DNA of 64,000 nt from Gordonia alkanivorans NBRC 16433 (GCF_000225505.1 NZ_BACI01000056.1:148440-212439), one strand, 5' to 3'; shown: positions 1 through 8,737, counted from the stretch's first letter. Program-made: numbers and translations. The notes: generated by a model from the sequence alone, not told the origin.

Positions 1-1
1 C

Positions 2-913
2 CAGAACGCCTTCACCCAGTCCGTCGCCGGCGACTGCCTGGACTGGCCCGAGGGGAACCCCGGGCAGCCGACCGCAGTCGAATGCGCGCAGAAGCACCGC
101 TTCGAGGTGGCCGGCGGCATCGACACCTCGCTCATCCCCGGCGTCGAGTTCGGTGAGGACGCGCTGTGGCCCGGGCCCGAGCGTTTCGCCGCCATCCGCG
201 ACGAGCAGTGTCCGGTGATCGTCGACCAGTACCTCGACGGTCGCCTCGATCCGCAGGGCCGCTTCTCGGTCGGCATGATGTACCCGTCGCAGGCCCAGTG
301 GGACAAGGGCGCCCGGCAGCTGCGCTGCGGGGTCCAGGAAGACGGGGCCAACGGTCAGCCCGTGCAGTTCTCCGGCCGCGTCGCCGACCAGAACCAGTCG
401 TATGTGTGGCCCGAGGGAACGTGCATCGGCATCGACCCCGAGAACCGCAACCCCACCGGATTTCCGGTCAACTGCGCCGAGCCGCACGCCTTCCAGACCA
501 CCGGCATCGTCGACCTCGCGGTCCGCTTCGGCGACCGGATGTCGAACAAGCCGTGGCCCGCGACCGGCGCCCAGAACAACTACCTCGGCTCGATCTGCCC
601 GAAGCAGGCCGAACGATTCGCCGGCGGCGCGGCCGCTCTCGACAAGACGACACTGAACGTGCAGTGGTCGGTTCTCAGCGAGCCGAGCTGGCTCGCCGGC
701 AGCCGAAAGGTGGTCTGCTACCTCGGGCTGCCCGACAAGCGCGGCGGATTCGCCACCCTCGTCGGCGACGCCAAGGACGGGGCACTGCTGATCAACGGCA
801 AGGCGCCCGTCCCGCCGCCCGCTGCTCCGCCCGGTCGCGCTCTCCCGACGCCGGTGCCGCTCCCGCCGGGAATCGCACCGAACCCCGACCAGGCCCCCGC
901 CCCGGCGGGCTGA
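2..913 (+). CDS. Septum-formation family protein, C-terminal part (5' end outside window)
   Basis: The frame is open from the left edge, so the start lies upstream and any membrane anchor is missing. The visible part carries the repeated Cys/His pattern of the Septum_form family: GDCLDWPEG followed by VECAQKHRFEVAG, then a second unit with GTCIGIDPENR and NCAEPHAFQTTG. The last 45 residues are rich in Pro and Ala. In M. tuberculosis the equivalent place, just before a small zincin gene, is held by Rv3835, an extracytoplasmic protein on a membrane anchor. A role at the septum or cell wall is inferred from the family name only. The next gene starts 4 bases after the stop, so the two are probably co-transcribed. 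Confidence 0.75.
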   Translation, partial: QNAFTQSVAGDCLDWPEGNPGQPTAVECAQKHRFEVAGGIDTSLIPGVEFGEDALWPGPERFAAIRDEQCPVIVDQYLDGRLDPQGRFSVGMMYPSQAQWDKGARQLRCGVQEDGANGQPVQFSGRVADQNQSYVWPEGTCIGIDPENRNPTGFPVNCAEPHAFQTTGIVDLAVRFGDRMSNKPWPATGAQNNYLGSICPKQAERFAGGAAALDKTTLNVQWSVLSEPSWLAGSRKVVCYLGLPDKRGGFATLVGDAKDGALLINGKAPVPPPAAPPGRALPTPVPLPPGIAPNPDQAPAPAG

Positions 914-917
914 CCCC

Positions 918-1268
918 ATGGCCGTCCCGATGTCCGACGACGAGTTCGACGGGCTGGTCTCCGACGCACTGGACACCATCCCGTCGGAACTCACCGGCGC
1001 GATGAACAACGTGGTCATCCTCGTCGAGCCGTACAACCCCGAGGAGCCCGACATCCTCGGGCTGTACCAGGGCGTGGCGCTGACCCTGCGCGACCACGAC
1101 TACGGCGGATTCCTACCGGACACGATCACGATCTACCGGGACCCGATCCTGGCGATGTGCAATTCGCGCGACGAGGTGGTGCACGAGGTCGCGGTCACCG
1201 TCATGCACGAGATCGCCCACCACTTCGGGATCGACGACGCCTGGCTGCACGCCAACGGCTGGGGCTAG
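918..1268 (+). CDS. Small zincin-like metallopeptidase (Rv3836-type)
   Basis: A 116-residue protein with the zinc-protease signature HEIAH at residues 97-101, inside VMHEIAHHFGIDD, where the following Asp may be the third metal ligand. Length and motif placement fit the small bacterial zincin family (Pfam Zincin_1), which is a bare catalytic domain with no signal peptide. The start at 918 sits 4 bases after the septum-formation gene; an in-frame ATG at 933 is a possible alternative. The pairing with the upstream gene matches Rv3835-Rv3836. The substrate is unknown. Confidence 0.8.
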   Translation: MAVPMSDDEFDGLVSDALDTIPSELTGAMNNVVILVEPYNPEEPDILGLYQGVALTLRDHDYGGFLPDTITIYRDPILAMCNSRDEVVHEVAVTVMHEIAHHFGIDDAWLHANGWG

Positions 1269-1367
1269 GAACCCCGCCGGGACCCCGGCTCAGGTGAGAT
1301 GTTTCAGCGCGGGCGTATTGCGGAATACCGAGATTCCGATGTCCAGCCCACATCCAGGAGTTCCGCC

Positions 1368-1868
1368 ATGTCCACCGACGCCATCGTCATCCTGAAGGAC
1401 GACCACAAAGAGATCCGCAAACTCTTCCGCGACTTCAAGTCCCAGGGCCCGAACGCCACCAAGACCAAGGGCAAGATCGTCGACAAGATCATCGAGGCCC
1501 TCACCGTGCACACCTACATCGAGAACGAGTGCATGTACCCCGAGATCCGTAAGCGCGTACCCGATCTCGAGGACGACATCCTCGAGTCCTACGAGGAACA
1601 CCACGTTGCCGACGTCCTCGTCGTCGAGCTCGCCGCGTTGAAGCCGGACTCCGAGCGGTTCGACGCCAAGACGACCGTGCTGATCGAGAACGTCGAGCAC
1701 CACATCCAGGAAGAAGAGGACGAGTGGTTCCCGAAGGTGCGGGAGGCCCTCGGCCGCAAGGATCTCCAGGAGATCGGCGAAGAGATGCTCCGGCTCAAGG
1801 AGAAGGCACCGCGTCGCCCGTCGCAGCCGTCGGCGTTGAAGAAGACGGTCGACGCGATCATCAAGTGA
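1368..1868 (+). CDS. Hemerythrin HHE domain-containing protein
   Basis: A 166-residue four-helix protein of the hemerythrin family. Candidate diiron ligands are visible: H13 (DDHKEIRKLF), H48 and E52 (VHTYIENE), the EEHH pair in the third helix and ENVEHHIQEEED in the fourth. Such cytoplasmic proteins bind O2 or NO or act in redox and iron sensing; which applies here cannot be told. The start at 1368 is chosen because AGGAG lies 8 bases upstream and the hemerythrin fold begins there; a longer frame reaching 1299 would add 23 residues unlike the family. The C-terminus is Lys/Arg rich. It converges on the phosphatase gene with one base between the stops. Confidence 0.85.
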   Translation: MSTDAIVILKDDHKEIRKLFRDFKSQGPNATKTKGKIVDKIIEALTVHTYIENECMYPEIRKRVPDLEDDILESYEEHHVADVLVVELAALKPDSERFDAKTTVLIENVEHHIQEEEDEWFPKVREALGRKDLQEIGEEMLRLKEKAPRRPSQPSALKKTVDAIIK

Positions 1869-1869
1869 A

Positions 1870-2529
1870 CTAGCCCATGGGGTCGTCGACCAGCGGCTCG
1901 TCGACCCGATCGAACGGTGCGGTCTCGGCGCCCCAGCGGTGGCAGACCCAGATGCCGTCGGCGTACTCGAGTTCGATCGAGCCGGTGTTGCCGAGGTGCG
2001 TCGCCGCGGCGAAGCGGGAGTCGATGCCGGCCAGGCGCGCCGCGATGAGTCGGATCGCCGCACCGTGGCTGACCAGGAACACATCACGTGGTTCGGTTCC
2101 GGTCAGATACGAGCGTGCGAGGTCGTCGACGGTCGGGATGTAGCGGTCGTAGACCATCGCGAGCGACTCGCCGCCGGGGATGCGCACATCGAGGTCACCG
2201 GCGTGCCACTTCTCCATGACGTCGTGGAAGACGTGGTGGGCCTCGCGGTCGCTGCGGTCCTCGAGCTCGCCGGCCTGGACCTCGTGCACGCCGTCGACGG
2301 CCTCGGTGTGGACGTCCCACACCGAGCCGATCAGTTCGGCGGTCTGCCGGGCGCGCCGGGCCTCCGAGCTGAACAAGACCGCCTCGCGCTCGGGTCGGTT
2401 CTCCAGCCCGAACCGGGCGCCTTGTCGCGCACCGAAATCGGTGAGTGCCGCGCCGGGGAGGGCGGTGTCGAGCCGGCGCATGACGTTCGCGGTGGTCTCG
2501 CCGTGCCGGACGAGATGCAGGCGCGCCAT
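1870..2529 (-). CDS. Histidine phosphatase family protein (Rv3837c-type)
   Basis: A 219-residue member of the phosphoglycerate-mutase-like histidine phosphatases. The phospho-acceptor motif is LVRHGET with His9; the second catalytic histidine lies in LVSHGAAIRL, and FSSEARRARQTAE is the usual substrate-pocket arginine segment. It is most likely a cytoplasmic small-molecule phosphatase; the substrate cannot be inferred. Its ATG shares a base with the TGA of pheA (TGATG), so it is translationally coupled to pheA. The pair matches Rv3838c-Rv3837c of M. tuberculosis. A longer upstream extension inside pheA is rejected because the family begins directly with the RHG strand. Confidence 0.85.
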   Translation of the reverse strand: MARLHLVRHGETTANVMRRLDTALPGAALTDFGARQGARFGLENRPEREAVLFSSEARRARQTAELIGSVWDVHTEAVDGVHEVQAGELEDRSDREAHHVFHDVMEKWHAGDLDVRIPGGESLAMVYDRYIPTVDDLARSYLTGTEPRDVFLVSHGAAIRLIAARLAGIDSRFAAATHLGNTGSIELEYADGIWVCHRWGAETAPFDRVDEPLVDDPMG

Positions 2530-3500
2530 CACACCTCTCCCTGTCGCAGCGAGTCGATCCAGGCCAGCGACTCGGCGTGGTCGGGAGGTGCCGATCCCGT
2601 GGTCCGTACCGCGGGCCATGAACCTACGTAGACGACTCGTTCACACCGGCGATGCAGTGCCGCAAGGGCTTCCGCGACCGCTGCGTCGTCGATGTGGCCG
2701 ACGGCGTCGAGGAAGAACCGGTAGCGACCGGCGATGGCCCGCCCCTCCGCCTCGTCGCGCTGCGGCCGGGATTCGATGCGAGTGAGATCGATTCCCCGCG
2801 AGGCGAATTCGTTCATCGCGTGCATCAGGCTACCGGGCTCGTTGGACAGGTCGAGGATGACCGACGTGCGGTCCGTGCCGGTCCGTCGCGTCGGGACCGC
2901 GGGGCGTCCGAGGACGAGGAACCGCGTGGTGGCCTCCTTCGCGTCGCAGACACCGTCGGCGATCACGGTCAGATCCGACAACCCCGCCGCGAGACCGGTC
3001 GTCACCGCGGCGTCGGCCTTGCCGGACGCGACGTCGAGCGCCGCAGCAGCATTCGATCCGGACGTGACGAACTCCGCGTTCGGGAAGAGCTTGGCCACGG
3101 ATTGACGGACCTGCGCAGCCGCCACCGGGTAGGCCGCGATGGTGCGGACGTCCTCCGGGGCGAGCGGGCCGGTCGCGGCGATCGCGAACGCGATGTCGAG
3201 GACGGTCTCGGCGAACACCTGCACGCGCCCGTCGGTACCGGACCGCGCCGGTGGTACGAGGGCGTCCATCGTCGCCGGCACCGACCCCTCGAGCGAACTC
3301 TCGATGGGCACACAGCCGTAGTCGGCCTCCCCGCTGCGGACCATCGCGATGGTGGCAGCCGGGCTCGAGGCGTCGACCTTGGTGACGTCACTCGAGAGGT
3401 CGAGACCCCCGAGTGCGGGGTCATGGGCGGCGAGGGCCGCGTCGAGTGCCATCTCGGTGAAGGTTCCGGGCGGGCCGAAGTAGGCGATCACAGGCACCAC
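2529..3500 (-). CDS. pheA: Prephenate dehydratase
   Basis: A 323-residue prephenate dehydratase, which converts prephenate to phenylpyruvate in phenylalanine synthesis. The N-terminal catalytic domain opens with YFGPPGTFTE, and the conserved Thr-Arg-Phe motif is present as TTRFLVLGR. A C-terminal ACT domain starts near residue 215, with the ligand-binding IESRP motif that gives feedback control by phenylalanine. Length fits the stand-alone actinobacterial enzyme, with no chorismate mutase fused. The start is GTG at 3500, with a second GTG directly after it. The phosphatase gene follows through a TGATG overlap. Confidence 0.93.
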   Translation of the reverse strand: MVPVIAYFGPPGTFTEMALDAALAAHDPALGGLDLSSDVTKVDASSPAATIAMVRSGEADYGCVPIESSLEGSVPATMDALVPPARSGTDGRVQVFAETVLDIAFAIAATGPLAPEDVRTIAAYPVAAAQVRQSVAKLFPNAEFVTSGSNAAAALDVASGKADAAVTTGLAAGLSDLTVIADGVCDAKEATTRFLVLGRPAVPTRRTGTDRTSVILDLSNEPGSLMHAMNEFASRGIDLTRIESRPQRDEAEGRAIAGRYRFFLDAVGHIDDAAVAEALAALHRRCERVVYVGSWPAVRTTGSAPPDHAESLAWIDSLRQGEV

Positions 3501-3594
3501 ACGAGCCTAGTGGACGCCGGTGATCACTCCGTTCAGGCCGCAATCCCCGGGAGCCGACGGTCCGAGGACCCGTTGACGACCACGCCAACCGTAT

Positions 3595-3613
3595 TTAGGT
3601 TAGGGTTACCTTT
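3595..3613 (+). promoter_or_regulatory. IdeR/DtxR iron box upstream of the DUF2470 gene
   Basis: The 19 bases TTAGGTTAGGGTTACCTTT match 16 of 19 positions of the mycobacterial IdeR consensus TTAGGTTAGSCTWACCTAA. The site lies 49 bases upstream of the ATG at 3662. In M. tuberculosis the homologous gene Rv3839 is known to be repressed by iron-loaded IdeR, so iron repression is the expected behaviour here. Confidence 0.88.
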
Positions 3614-3661
3614 CAACAGCCGCCGAGCACCGCAGCCGCCCGCGCCGACCGGAGAGACAAC

Positions 3662-4414
3662 ATGACGCGTACGACGACCGACCGACCCACGGATGCCGAG
3701 ATGATCCAGACGGCCTGCCGTCGAGTCGGCTCCGCCATCCTCGCCATCGAGGGCGCCGACACCACGCCGATCGGCGTCGTCCACCTCTTCGAATCCCAGG
3801 CCTTCGTCCTCGTACCCACCGACGGCGACGCCGTGGCTGCCGTCGACGGCGCCGAGGGCACACCCGCGATGCTCGAGGTCACCGACTGGGCGCCCATCGA
3901 CCTGCGCGAACGGGTCCGGTCGGTGATCTGGCTCAACGGGACGCTCCACGAGGTGCCCCGTGACCTCGAGCGCGACCTGGCCATCGAGATCGCCGGCGAG
4001 CACCCCGACGACGGCCTGCTCGACATCGGCCACGGCGCGTCGATGCTCCGCCTCCAGGTCGACTCCGCGGTGCTGGCATCCAGTTCCGGTGCGACGTCGG
4101 TGTCGGCCGCCGAACTGGCCGACGCCACCCCCGACCCGTTCTGGGAGTGCGAGGCCGGCTGGCTCGAGCACCTCGACGCCGACCACGCCGACCTCGTCGG
4201 CCAGTTGGCCCGCAAGCTGCCCACGGACCTGCGCCAGGGCCGTGTACGCCCCCTCGGCCTCGACCGGTTCGGCATACGCTTCCGCATCGAGGGCGCCGAC
4301 GGCGACTCCGACGTCCGGCTGCCCTTCCCCCGCCCGGTCTCGGACGTCTTCGAGCTGTCCCGGGCACTGCGCAACCTCGCCGGTTGCCCGTTCATGAACT
4401 CGATGCGCGACTGA
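3662..4414 (+). CDS. DUF2470 domain protein, iron-regulated (Rv3839-type)
   Basis: A 250-residue cytoplasmic protein. The C-terminal part, from about residue 165 (WLEHLDADHADLVGQLARKL), has the pattern of DUF2470, a domain also found in heme-utilisation proteins of the HugZ type. The N-terminal half shows no catalytic motif that can be named. GGAGAG lies before the ATG. The strong IdeR box upstream and its place between pheA and the LCP/ferritin genes match Rv3839. A role in iron or heme handling is inferred from regulation and domain, not shown. Confidence 0.75.
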   Translation: MTRTTTDRPTDAEMIQTACRRVGSAILAIEGADTTPIGVVHLFESQAFVLVPTDGDAVAAVDGAEGTPAMLEVTDWAPIDLRERVRSVIWLNGTLHEVPRDLERDLAIEIAGEHPDDGLLDIGHGASMLRLQVDSAVLASSSGATSVSAAELADATPDPFWECEAGWLEHLDADHADLVGQLARKLPTDLRQGRVRPLGLDRFGIRFRIEGADGDSDVRLPFPRPVSDVFELSRALRNLAGCPFMNSMRD

Positions 4415-4453
4415 CCCGCATCGCCGGCTGCGAGGGGTTCTAGGCTGACCGGC

Positions 4454-5251
4454 ATGCCTCTGCGCGAGTACCTGCGGCCGTCGCCCCACGGCATCCCGGT
4501 CGTCACCGACCGTGTCGAGCGTCGCGGTCTGATCGCCGAGCTCGTCATCGTCGGAATACTGACCTTTGCGTTCTCCGCGGCCTCGGCCGCGCTCGCACTC
4601 CTCGAAGCCCAACTCGCCGGCGGCATCGGCGGGACCACTGTCGCCCTCAACCCCAGCCGCTCCGACCTCGCCCTCATCGACGCCGCGCGCCAGATGATGA
4701 GCATCCTCAGGCTGTTCGCCATCGCCGCGCTCGGCGTGTACCTGCTGTGGCGGAGCGGGCTCGGACTGTCGCGCGTCGGCCTCGGCCGGTGGACCCCGCG
4801 ACGCGACGTGCCCGCGGGACTCGTCCTCGCGGCCGTCATCGGCCTCCCCGGACTCGCACTGGTCGCGGTCGCCCGCGTCTTCGGACTCAACGCGAGCCTC
4901 GTCCCCAGCCAGGCGGACACCTGGTGGGAATGGCCGGTGCTGATCCTCATCGCGATCGGCAACGCGGCCGCCGAGGAGATCGTGGTGGTCGCCTACTTCA
5001 TCACCCGGCTCCGCCAGCTCGGGGTCTCGGACGTCAAGTCGCTCGCCGCGAGTGCCGTGCTCCGCGGTGGCTACCACCTGTATCAAGGCTTCGGCGCCGG
5101 TCTCGGCAACGTGGTGATGGGCGTCGTCTACGGCCGGTTCTACCAGGTCACCGGCCGGGCCTGGCCGCTCGTCATCGCCCACGGCGTCATCGACGTCGTC
5201 GCCTTCATCGGCTACGCGCTGCTACGCGATCACCTCTCCTGGGTCGGCTGA
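4454..5251 (+). CDS. CPBP family intramembrane metalloprotease
   Basis: A 265-residue polytopic membrane protein of the CAAX/CPBP (Abi) family. Conserved elements are the Glu pair in AAEEIVVVAYFITRLRQLG, the histidine in RGGYHLYQGFGAG, and the last motif AHGVIDVVAF. The Arg usually found four residues after the Glu pair is a Val here, with the Arg further along the helix. About six to seven membrane segments can be drawn. Members cleave membrane substrates or act in immunity and secretion; no substrate is known here. The box TAGGCT at 4441-4446 lies 7 bases before the ATG, suggesting a leaderless mRNA. Confidence 0.8.
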   Translation: MPLREYLRPSPHGIPVVTDRVERRGLIAELVIVGILTFAFSAASAALALLEAQLAGGIGGTTVALNPSRSDLALIDAARQMMSILRLFAIAALGVYLLWRSGLGLSRVGLGRWTPRRDVPAGLVLAAVIGLPGLALVAVARVFGLNASLVPSQADTWWEWPVLILIAIGNAAAEEIVVVAYFITRLRQLGVSDVKSLAASAVLRGGYHLYQGFGAGLGNVVMGVVYGRFYQVTGRAWPLVIAHGVIDVVAFIGYALLRDHLSWVG

Positions 5252-5263
5252 CACCCGGACCGG

Positions 5264-6616
5264 TCACCCGCGGTCCTCGGCGTGCTTGCCCGATCCGGTG
5301 GCACGGGCCAGCCCGAAGAGTGCCAGCCCGACGAGCATCAGGAGGCCGGCGCGCAGCCAGGTCTCCGCGTTCTGCTGGGTCAGCAGGACGATGCACGTCA
5401 CGATCGCCAGCACCGGCACGATCGTCCACGCCCGGAAGTGGTCGGTGTCGGCGCGTTCGCGCCGCAGCACCAGGACCGCGACGTTGGTGCTGAGGAAGAC
5501 GAACAGCAACAGCAGCACCACGGTCTCGGCCAGCGCCGCCACCGAGCCGGTCGCCGAGAGCACCATCGCGATGGCGGTCGTGGCGATGATCGACGCCCAC
5601 GGCGTACGTCGACCGGGTAGGACCTTCGCCAGCGGGGTGGGCAGCAGACCATCGCGGGCCATTCCGAAGGTCAACCGTGAGGCCATGATCATCGTGAGCA
5701 GCGCGCCGTTGGCGACGGCGATGAGGGCGATCAGCGAGAACAGTTGGTCCGGGGCACCGACGTCGGCGATCGTGACCACCTCGAGCAGCGGACCCGACGA
5801 GCCGGCGAGCTCATCCGGCGACACCACGGTCGAGACCGCGAGGCCCACGAGTACGTAGACGACACCGGCGGTGATCAGCGAGCCGAACAGCGCCTTCGGG
5901 TAGACCCGACGCACGTCGCGGACCTCCTCGGCCACGTTGGCCGACGTCTCGAATCCCACAAACGAGTAGTAGGCGAGCAACGCGCCGCTCAGAACCGCGA
6001 GTGCGGGCGTCGTCGAACTGTCGAACTCGAACACACGATGCGGTTCGCCGTCTCCCCGACCGAGGACGATGCCCGCCAGGACGACGACCAGCACCAGACC
6101 CGACACCTCGATGACCGTCATCACGACGTTCGCCCGCACCGACTCGCTGATGCCACGTGCGTTCAGTGCCGCGATCGCGACCAGAAAGACGAGGGCGGTG
6201 ACGGTGGTGGGCGCGTTCACGAACGTCTTGAAGTAGTCACCCGCGAACGCCAACGCCAGGCCGGCGGCGCTCGTGACACCAGCGGCCAGCATGCAGAACC
6301 CGACCAGGAACGAGACCAGCGACGACCGGTAGGCCTGCCGCGCGAAGACCGCGGCACCACCGGCCTGCGGATACTTGGTGACCAGCTCGGCATACGACCC
6401 CGCGGTCAACAGCGCCATGACGAGAGCCACCACGAGCGGTACCCAGATCGCACCGCCCACCTCGCCGGCGATCTCGCCCACGAGCGCATAGATCCCGGCG
6501 CCCAGCACGTCGCCGAGGATGAACAGGAACAGCATCTTGCCGGAGATCGCGCGCCGGAGCGGAGTGCGATCGTCACCGGTCTCGGTGTCTGGCCGGGCGG
6601 CCACGTCGTCGGTCAT
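5264..6616 (-). CDS. APC superfamily amino acid permease
   Basis: A 450-residue inner-membrane transporter with about twelve hydrophobic segments. The first helix carries the APC signature MLFLFILGDVLGAGIYALVG and the conserved Glu of VGEIAGEVGG, and FVGFETSANVAEEVRD is typical of the sixth helix region. This fits amino acid or polyamine proton symporters; the substrate is not readable. The ATG at 6616 is preferred because the family starts there; an open extension toward 7114 lies across the divergent LCP gene. It converges on the CPBP gene with 12 bases between stops. Confidence 0.87.
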   Translation of the reverse strand: MTDDVAARPDTETGDDRTPLRRAISGKMLFLFILGDVLGAGIYALVGEIAGEVGGAIWVPLVVALVMALLTAGSYAELVTKYPQAGGAAVFARQAYRSSLVSFLVGFCMLAAGVTSAAGLALAFAGDYFKTFVNAPTTVTALVFLVAIAALNARGISESVRANVVMTVIEVSGLVLVVVLAGIVLGRGDGEPHRVFEFDSSTTPALAVLSGALLAYYSFVGFETSANVAEEVRDVRRVYPKALFGSLITAGVVYVLVGLAVSTVVSPDELAGSSGPLLEVVTIADVGAPDQLFSLIALIAVANGALLTMIMASRLTFGMARDGLLPTPLAKVLPGRRTPWASIIATTAIAMVLSATGSVAALAETVVLLLLFVFLSTNVAVLVLRRERADTDHFRAWTIVPVLAIVTCIVLLTQQNAETWLRAGLLMLVGLALFGLARATGSGKHAEDRG

Positions 6617-6707
6617 GGCGAGCCGGATACCCCGTCGCGGGCCGATCGAGTCCTGTGATCTGCGTCGAATCCGTGCCGGGCACCCGTGGATGCGTACATT
6701 GGTTGGG

Positions 6708-8051
6708 ATGAACGAGCAGGACCCGCCGATCATTCGGCGCGGTCGTCCGGGGCCACAGGTACCGTCCGGGCGGCCGGCAGGAGGCATACCGCCACGCCAG
6801 GGGCCTCCTCCCGGTGGACCCCACCGACCCCATCCGCAGGGTCCCGCTCCCGCCGCACACCCCCAGGCGATGCCTCGAATCCCCGCGCAGGGTCCGCCGC
6901 CGCGTCGGGCGCCCGGCCCTGCCCCGGCAGCCGGCCCGATTCCGGGGAGGGGTGCCGCCCCGGGCCAGTACGCCCCCACCCAGAAACCCGAACCGATCCC
7001 GGCCGGTGAGCGTCGAGGTGACCGCGCCCGATCGTTGGCACGTCCGCCCGCTCCGCCGGTCGGCACCCCGCCCGCTGCGAAGCCGACACGCCCCCGGCGT
7101 CGTCGGCGGCGCACCCTGCGGGTCGGCAGGATCCTGCTGATCCTGCTGCTCGTGTTCGTACTCGGCAGCGCCGGACTGCTCTTCTACTACGACTCGCGAC
7201 TCGACCGCATCGACGCGCTACCCGCCTACGCCGGACGGCCGTCGGCCACCCCCGGAACCAACTGGCTCATCGTCGGCACCGACTCCCGCTCCGATCTGTC
7301 CGACGCACAGCGCACCAACCTGTCGACCGGTGACGCCGACGGCTCCCGCACCGACACGATCATGCTGGTCCACAATCCGCCGGGGAGCGGGAAGGCGACG
7401 GTCGTCAGCATCCCCCGCGATCTCTTCGTCGAGATCCCCGGCCACGGAAGCCTGAAAGTCAACGCGTCGTACAACATCGGCGGTCCGGCACTGCTGGTGC
7501 AGACCGTCGAGAACCTGACCGGCATCCACATCGACCACTACGCCGAGATCGGCTTCGGCGGTTTCGACACCCTCGTCGACGCCGTCGGCGGTGTCGACAT
7601 GTGCATCGATCAACCGCTCAACGACCCCAAGGCCGGACTCAAACTGGCCAAGGGCTGCCACCACCTGAACGGCCGCCAGGCACTCGGTCTCGTCCGTACC
7701 CGAGCCTTCCCGCGCGCCGACCTCGAACGCGTCATCAACCAGCGGAAATTCCTCGCCGCCCTGGTCTCCCGCGCGACGAGCCCGGCCGTCCTGCTCAACC
7801 CGTTCCGGTTGTTCGGCTTCATCGGCGGCGCGATCGACTCCCTCACCGTCGACGAACGCGACCACATCTGGAACCTGGCCTCGCTGATGTTCGCCCTCCG
7901 GGACCCAGTGACAACCACCACACCCACGGGTGAGAGCGTCTACACCGATGACGGCCTGGCACTGCCGGTCACAGAGACGACCGAGCAGTTCTTCGGTCTC
8001 TTACGTGCAGGTCAGCCCATCCCCGACGAGCTGCTCGTCGACGCCGGGTGA
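6708..8051 (+). CDS. LytR-CpsA-Psr (LCP) family cell wall protein
   Basis: A 447-residue type II membrane protein. The first 125 residues are cytoplasmic and very rich in Pro, Gly and Arg, followed by one membrane helix (ILLILLLVFVLGSAGLLFYY) and an extracellular LCP domain from about residue 165. LCP landmarks are VGTDSRSD, RTDTIMLVH, SIPRDLFVEIPG and VRTRAFPRADLERV, with the Arg/Asp residues that bind pyrophosphate lipids. LCP enzymes attach glycopolymers such as arabinogalactan to peptidoglycan. The position before ferritin matches Rv3840. TACATT at 6695-6700, 7 bases before the ATG, suggests a leaderless transcript. Confidence 0.87.
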   Translation: MNEQDPPIIRRGRPGPQVPSGRPAGGIPPRQGPPPGGPHRPHPQGPAPAAHPQAMPRIPAQGPPPRRAPGPAPAAGPIPGRGAAPGQYAPTQKPEPIPAGERRGDRARSLARPPAPPVGTPPAAKPTRPRRRRRRTLRVGRILLILLLVFVLGSAGLLFYYDSRLDRIDALPAYAGRPSATPGTNWLIVGTDSRSDLSDAQRTNLSTGDADGSRTDTIMLVHNPPGSGKATVVSIPRDLFVEIPGHGSLKVNASYNIGGPALLVQTVENLTGIHIDHYAEIGFGGFDTLVDAVGGVDMCIDQPLNDPKAGLKLAKGCHHLNGRQALGLVRTRAFPRADLERVINQRKFLAALVSRATSPAVLLNPFRLFGFIGGAIDSLTVDERDHIWNLASLMFALRDPVTTTTPTGESVYTDDGLALPVTETTEQFFGLLRAGQPIPDELLVDAG

Positions 8052-8075
8052 CCGGGGTGGCCAGGTTGCCCAAAG

Positions 8076-8109
8076 ACAGGTCAGACTTGCCTTACTTAGC
8101 CTGAACTTG
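8076..8109 (+). promoter_or_regulatory. Candidate tandem IdeR boxes upstream of ferritin
   Basis: Two overlapping candidate sites: 8076-8094 (ACAGGTCAGACTTGCCTTA, 13 of 19 to the IdeR consensus) and 8091-8109 (about 11 of 19, core TTAGCCTGAACT). A -10-like TACGAT lies at 8135-8140. In M. tuberculosis, iron-loaded IdeR activates bfrB from upstream tandem boxes, and the arrangement here suggests the same. The second site is weak. Confidence 0.55.
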
Positions 8110-8146
8110 CTGGTAGAAGGCGCTTTTCGGCACCTACGATGAGCGA

Positions 8147-8683
8147 ATGACCGAATTCACGAAGTTCCACCAGCTGCTGCACGACCAGATCGGCAACGAG
8201 TTCTACGCCTCGCAGCAGTACATCGCGGTCGCCACCTACTTCGACAACCACGACATGCCGCAGTTGGCCAAGCTCTTCTACCGGCAGGCCGTCGAAGAGC
8301 GCAATCACGCGATGATCATCGTGCAGTACTTCCTCGACCGCGACATGGAGGTCGAGATCCCCGGGGTCTCCGCCCCGAACAACAAGTTCGAGGACTACAA
8401 GGCGCCCATCGAGTTGGCGCTCGAGCAGGAGAAGACGGTCACCCAGCAGATCGTCGACCTGGCCAAGTCGGCCCGTGACACCGGCGACTACCTCGGTGAG
8501 CAGTTCGTGCAGTGGTTCCTCAAGGAGCAGGTCGAGGAGGTCGCCACCATGACGACGCTGCAGACCATCGCCGACCGCTGCAAGGGCAACCTGTTCGACC
8601 TCGAGAACTTCGTCGAACGCGAGTTCAACGGCCCCGAGACCGACGACCCGACCGCACCTCCCGTCGCCGGCGGCAACATCTAG
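8147..8683 (+). CDS. bfrB: Ferritin (BfrB-type iron storage protein)
   Basis: A 178-residue non-heme ferritin. Ferroxidase-centre residues are visible in NEFYASQQYIAVATYF, AVEERNHAMI and the later Glu/Gln helices (KEQVEEVATM). These proteins form 24-subunit shells that oxidise and store iron in the cytoplasm. Length and the tail fit BfrB of mycobacteria (Rv3841), and the LCP gene upstream repeats the Rv3840-Rv3841 order. The ATG lies 6 bases after the -10-like TACGAT with no Shine-Dalgarno sequence, so the mRNA may be leaderless. Candidate IdeR boxes lie upstream and a strong hairpin downstream. Confidence 0.92.
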   Translation: MTEFTKFHQLLHDQIGNEFYASQQYIAVATYFDNHDMPQLAKLFYRQAVEERNHAMIIVQYFLDRDMEVEIPGVSAPNNKFEDYKAPIELALEQEKTVTQQIVDLAKSARDTGDYLGEQFVQWFLKEQVEEVATMTTLQTIADRCKGNLFDLENFVEREFNGPETDDPTAPPVAGGNI

Positions 8684-8704
8684 CCTCCGACCAGCAGACG
8701 ATCT

Positions 8705-8737
8705 CGGCGGCGCGACTTCACCGAAGTCGCGCCGCCG
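8705..8737 (+). terminator. Hairpin terminator after ferritin
   Basis: A perfect 15-bp stem (CGGCGGCGCGACTTC and its complement) with a 3-base loop starts 22 bases after the ferritin stop and is followed by AAACGGTTTTC. It lies between convergent genes and could stop transcription from both sides. Confidence 0.8.

Noticed and set aside
3533..5182. A 549-codon minus-strand frame opposite DUF2470 and CPBP genes
   Set aside because: Antisense shadow of two genes with clear families; low-complexity Asp/Arg/Gly composition.
6519..7114. Overlapping long starts for the APC permease and the LCP protein
   Set aside because: Both extensions lie inside the other gene; family starts and -10 spacing support 6616 and 6708.
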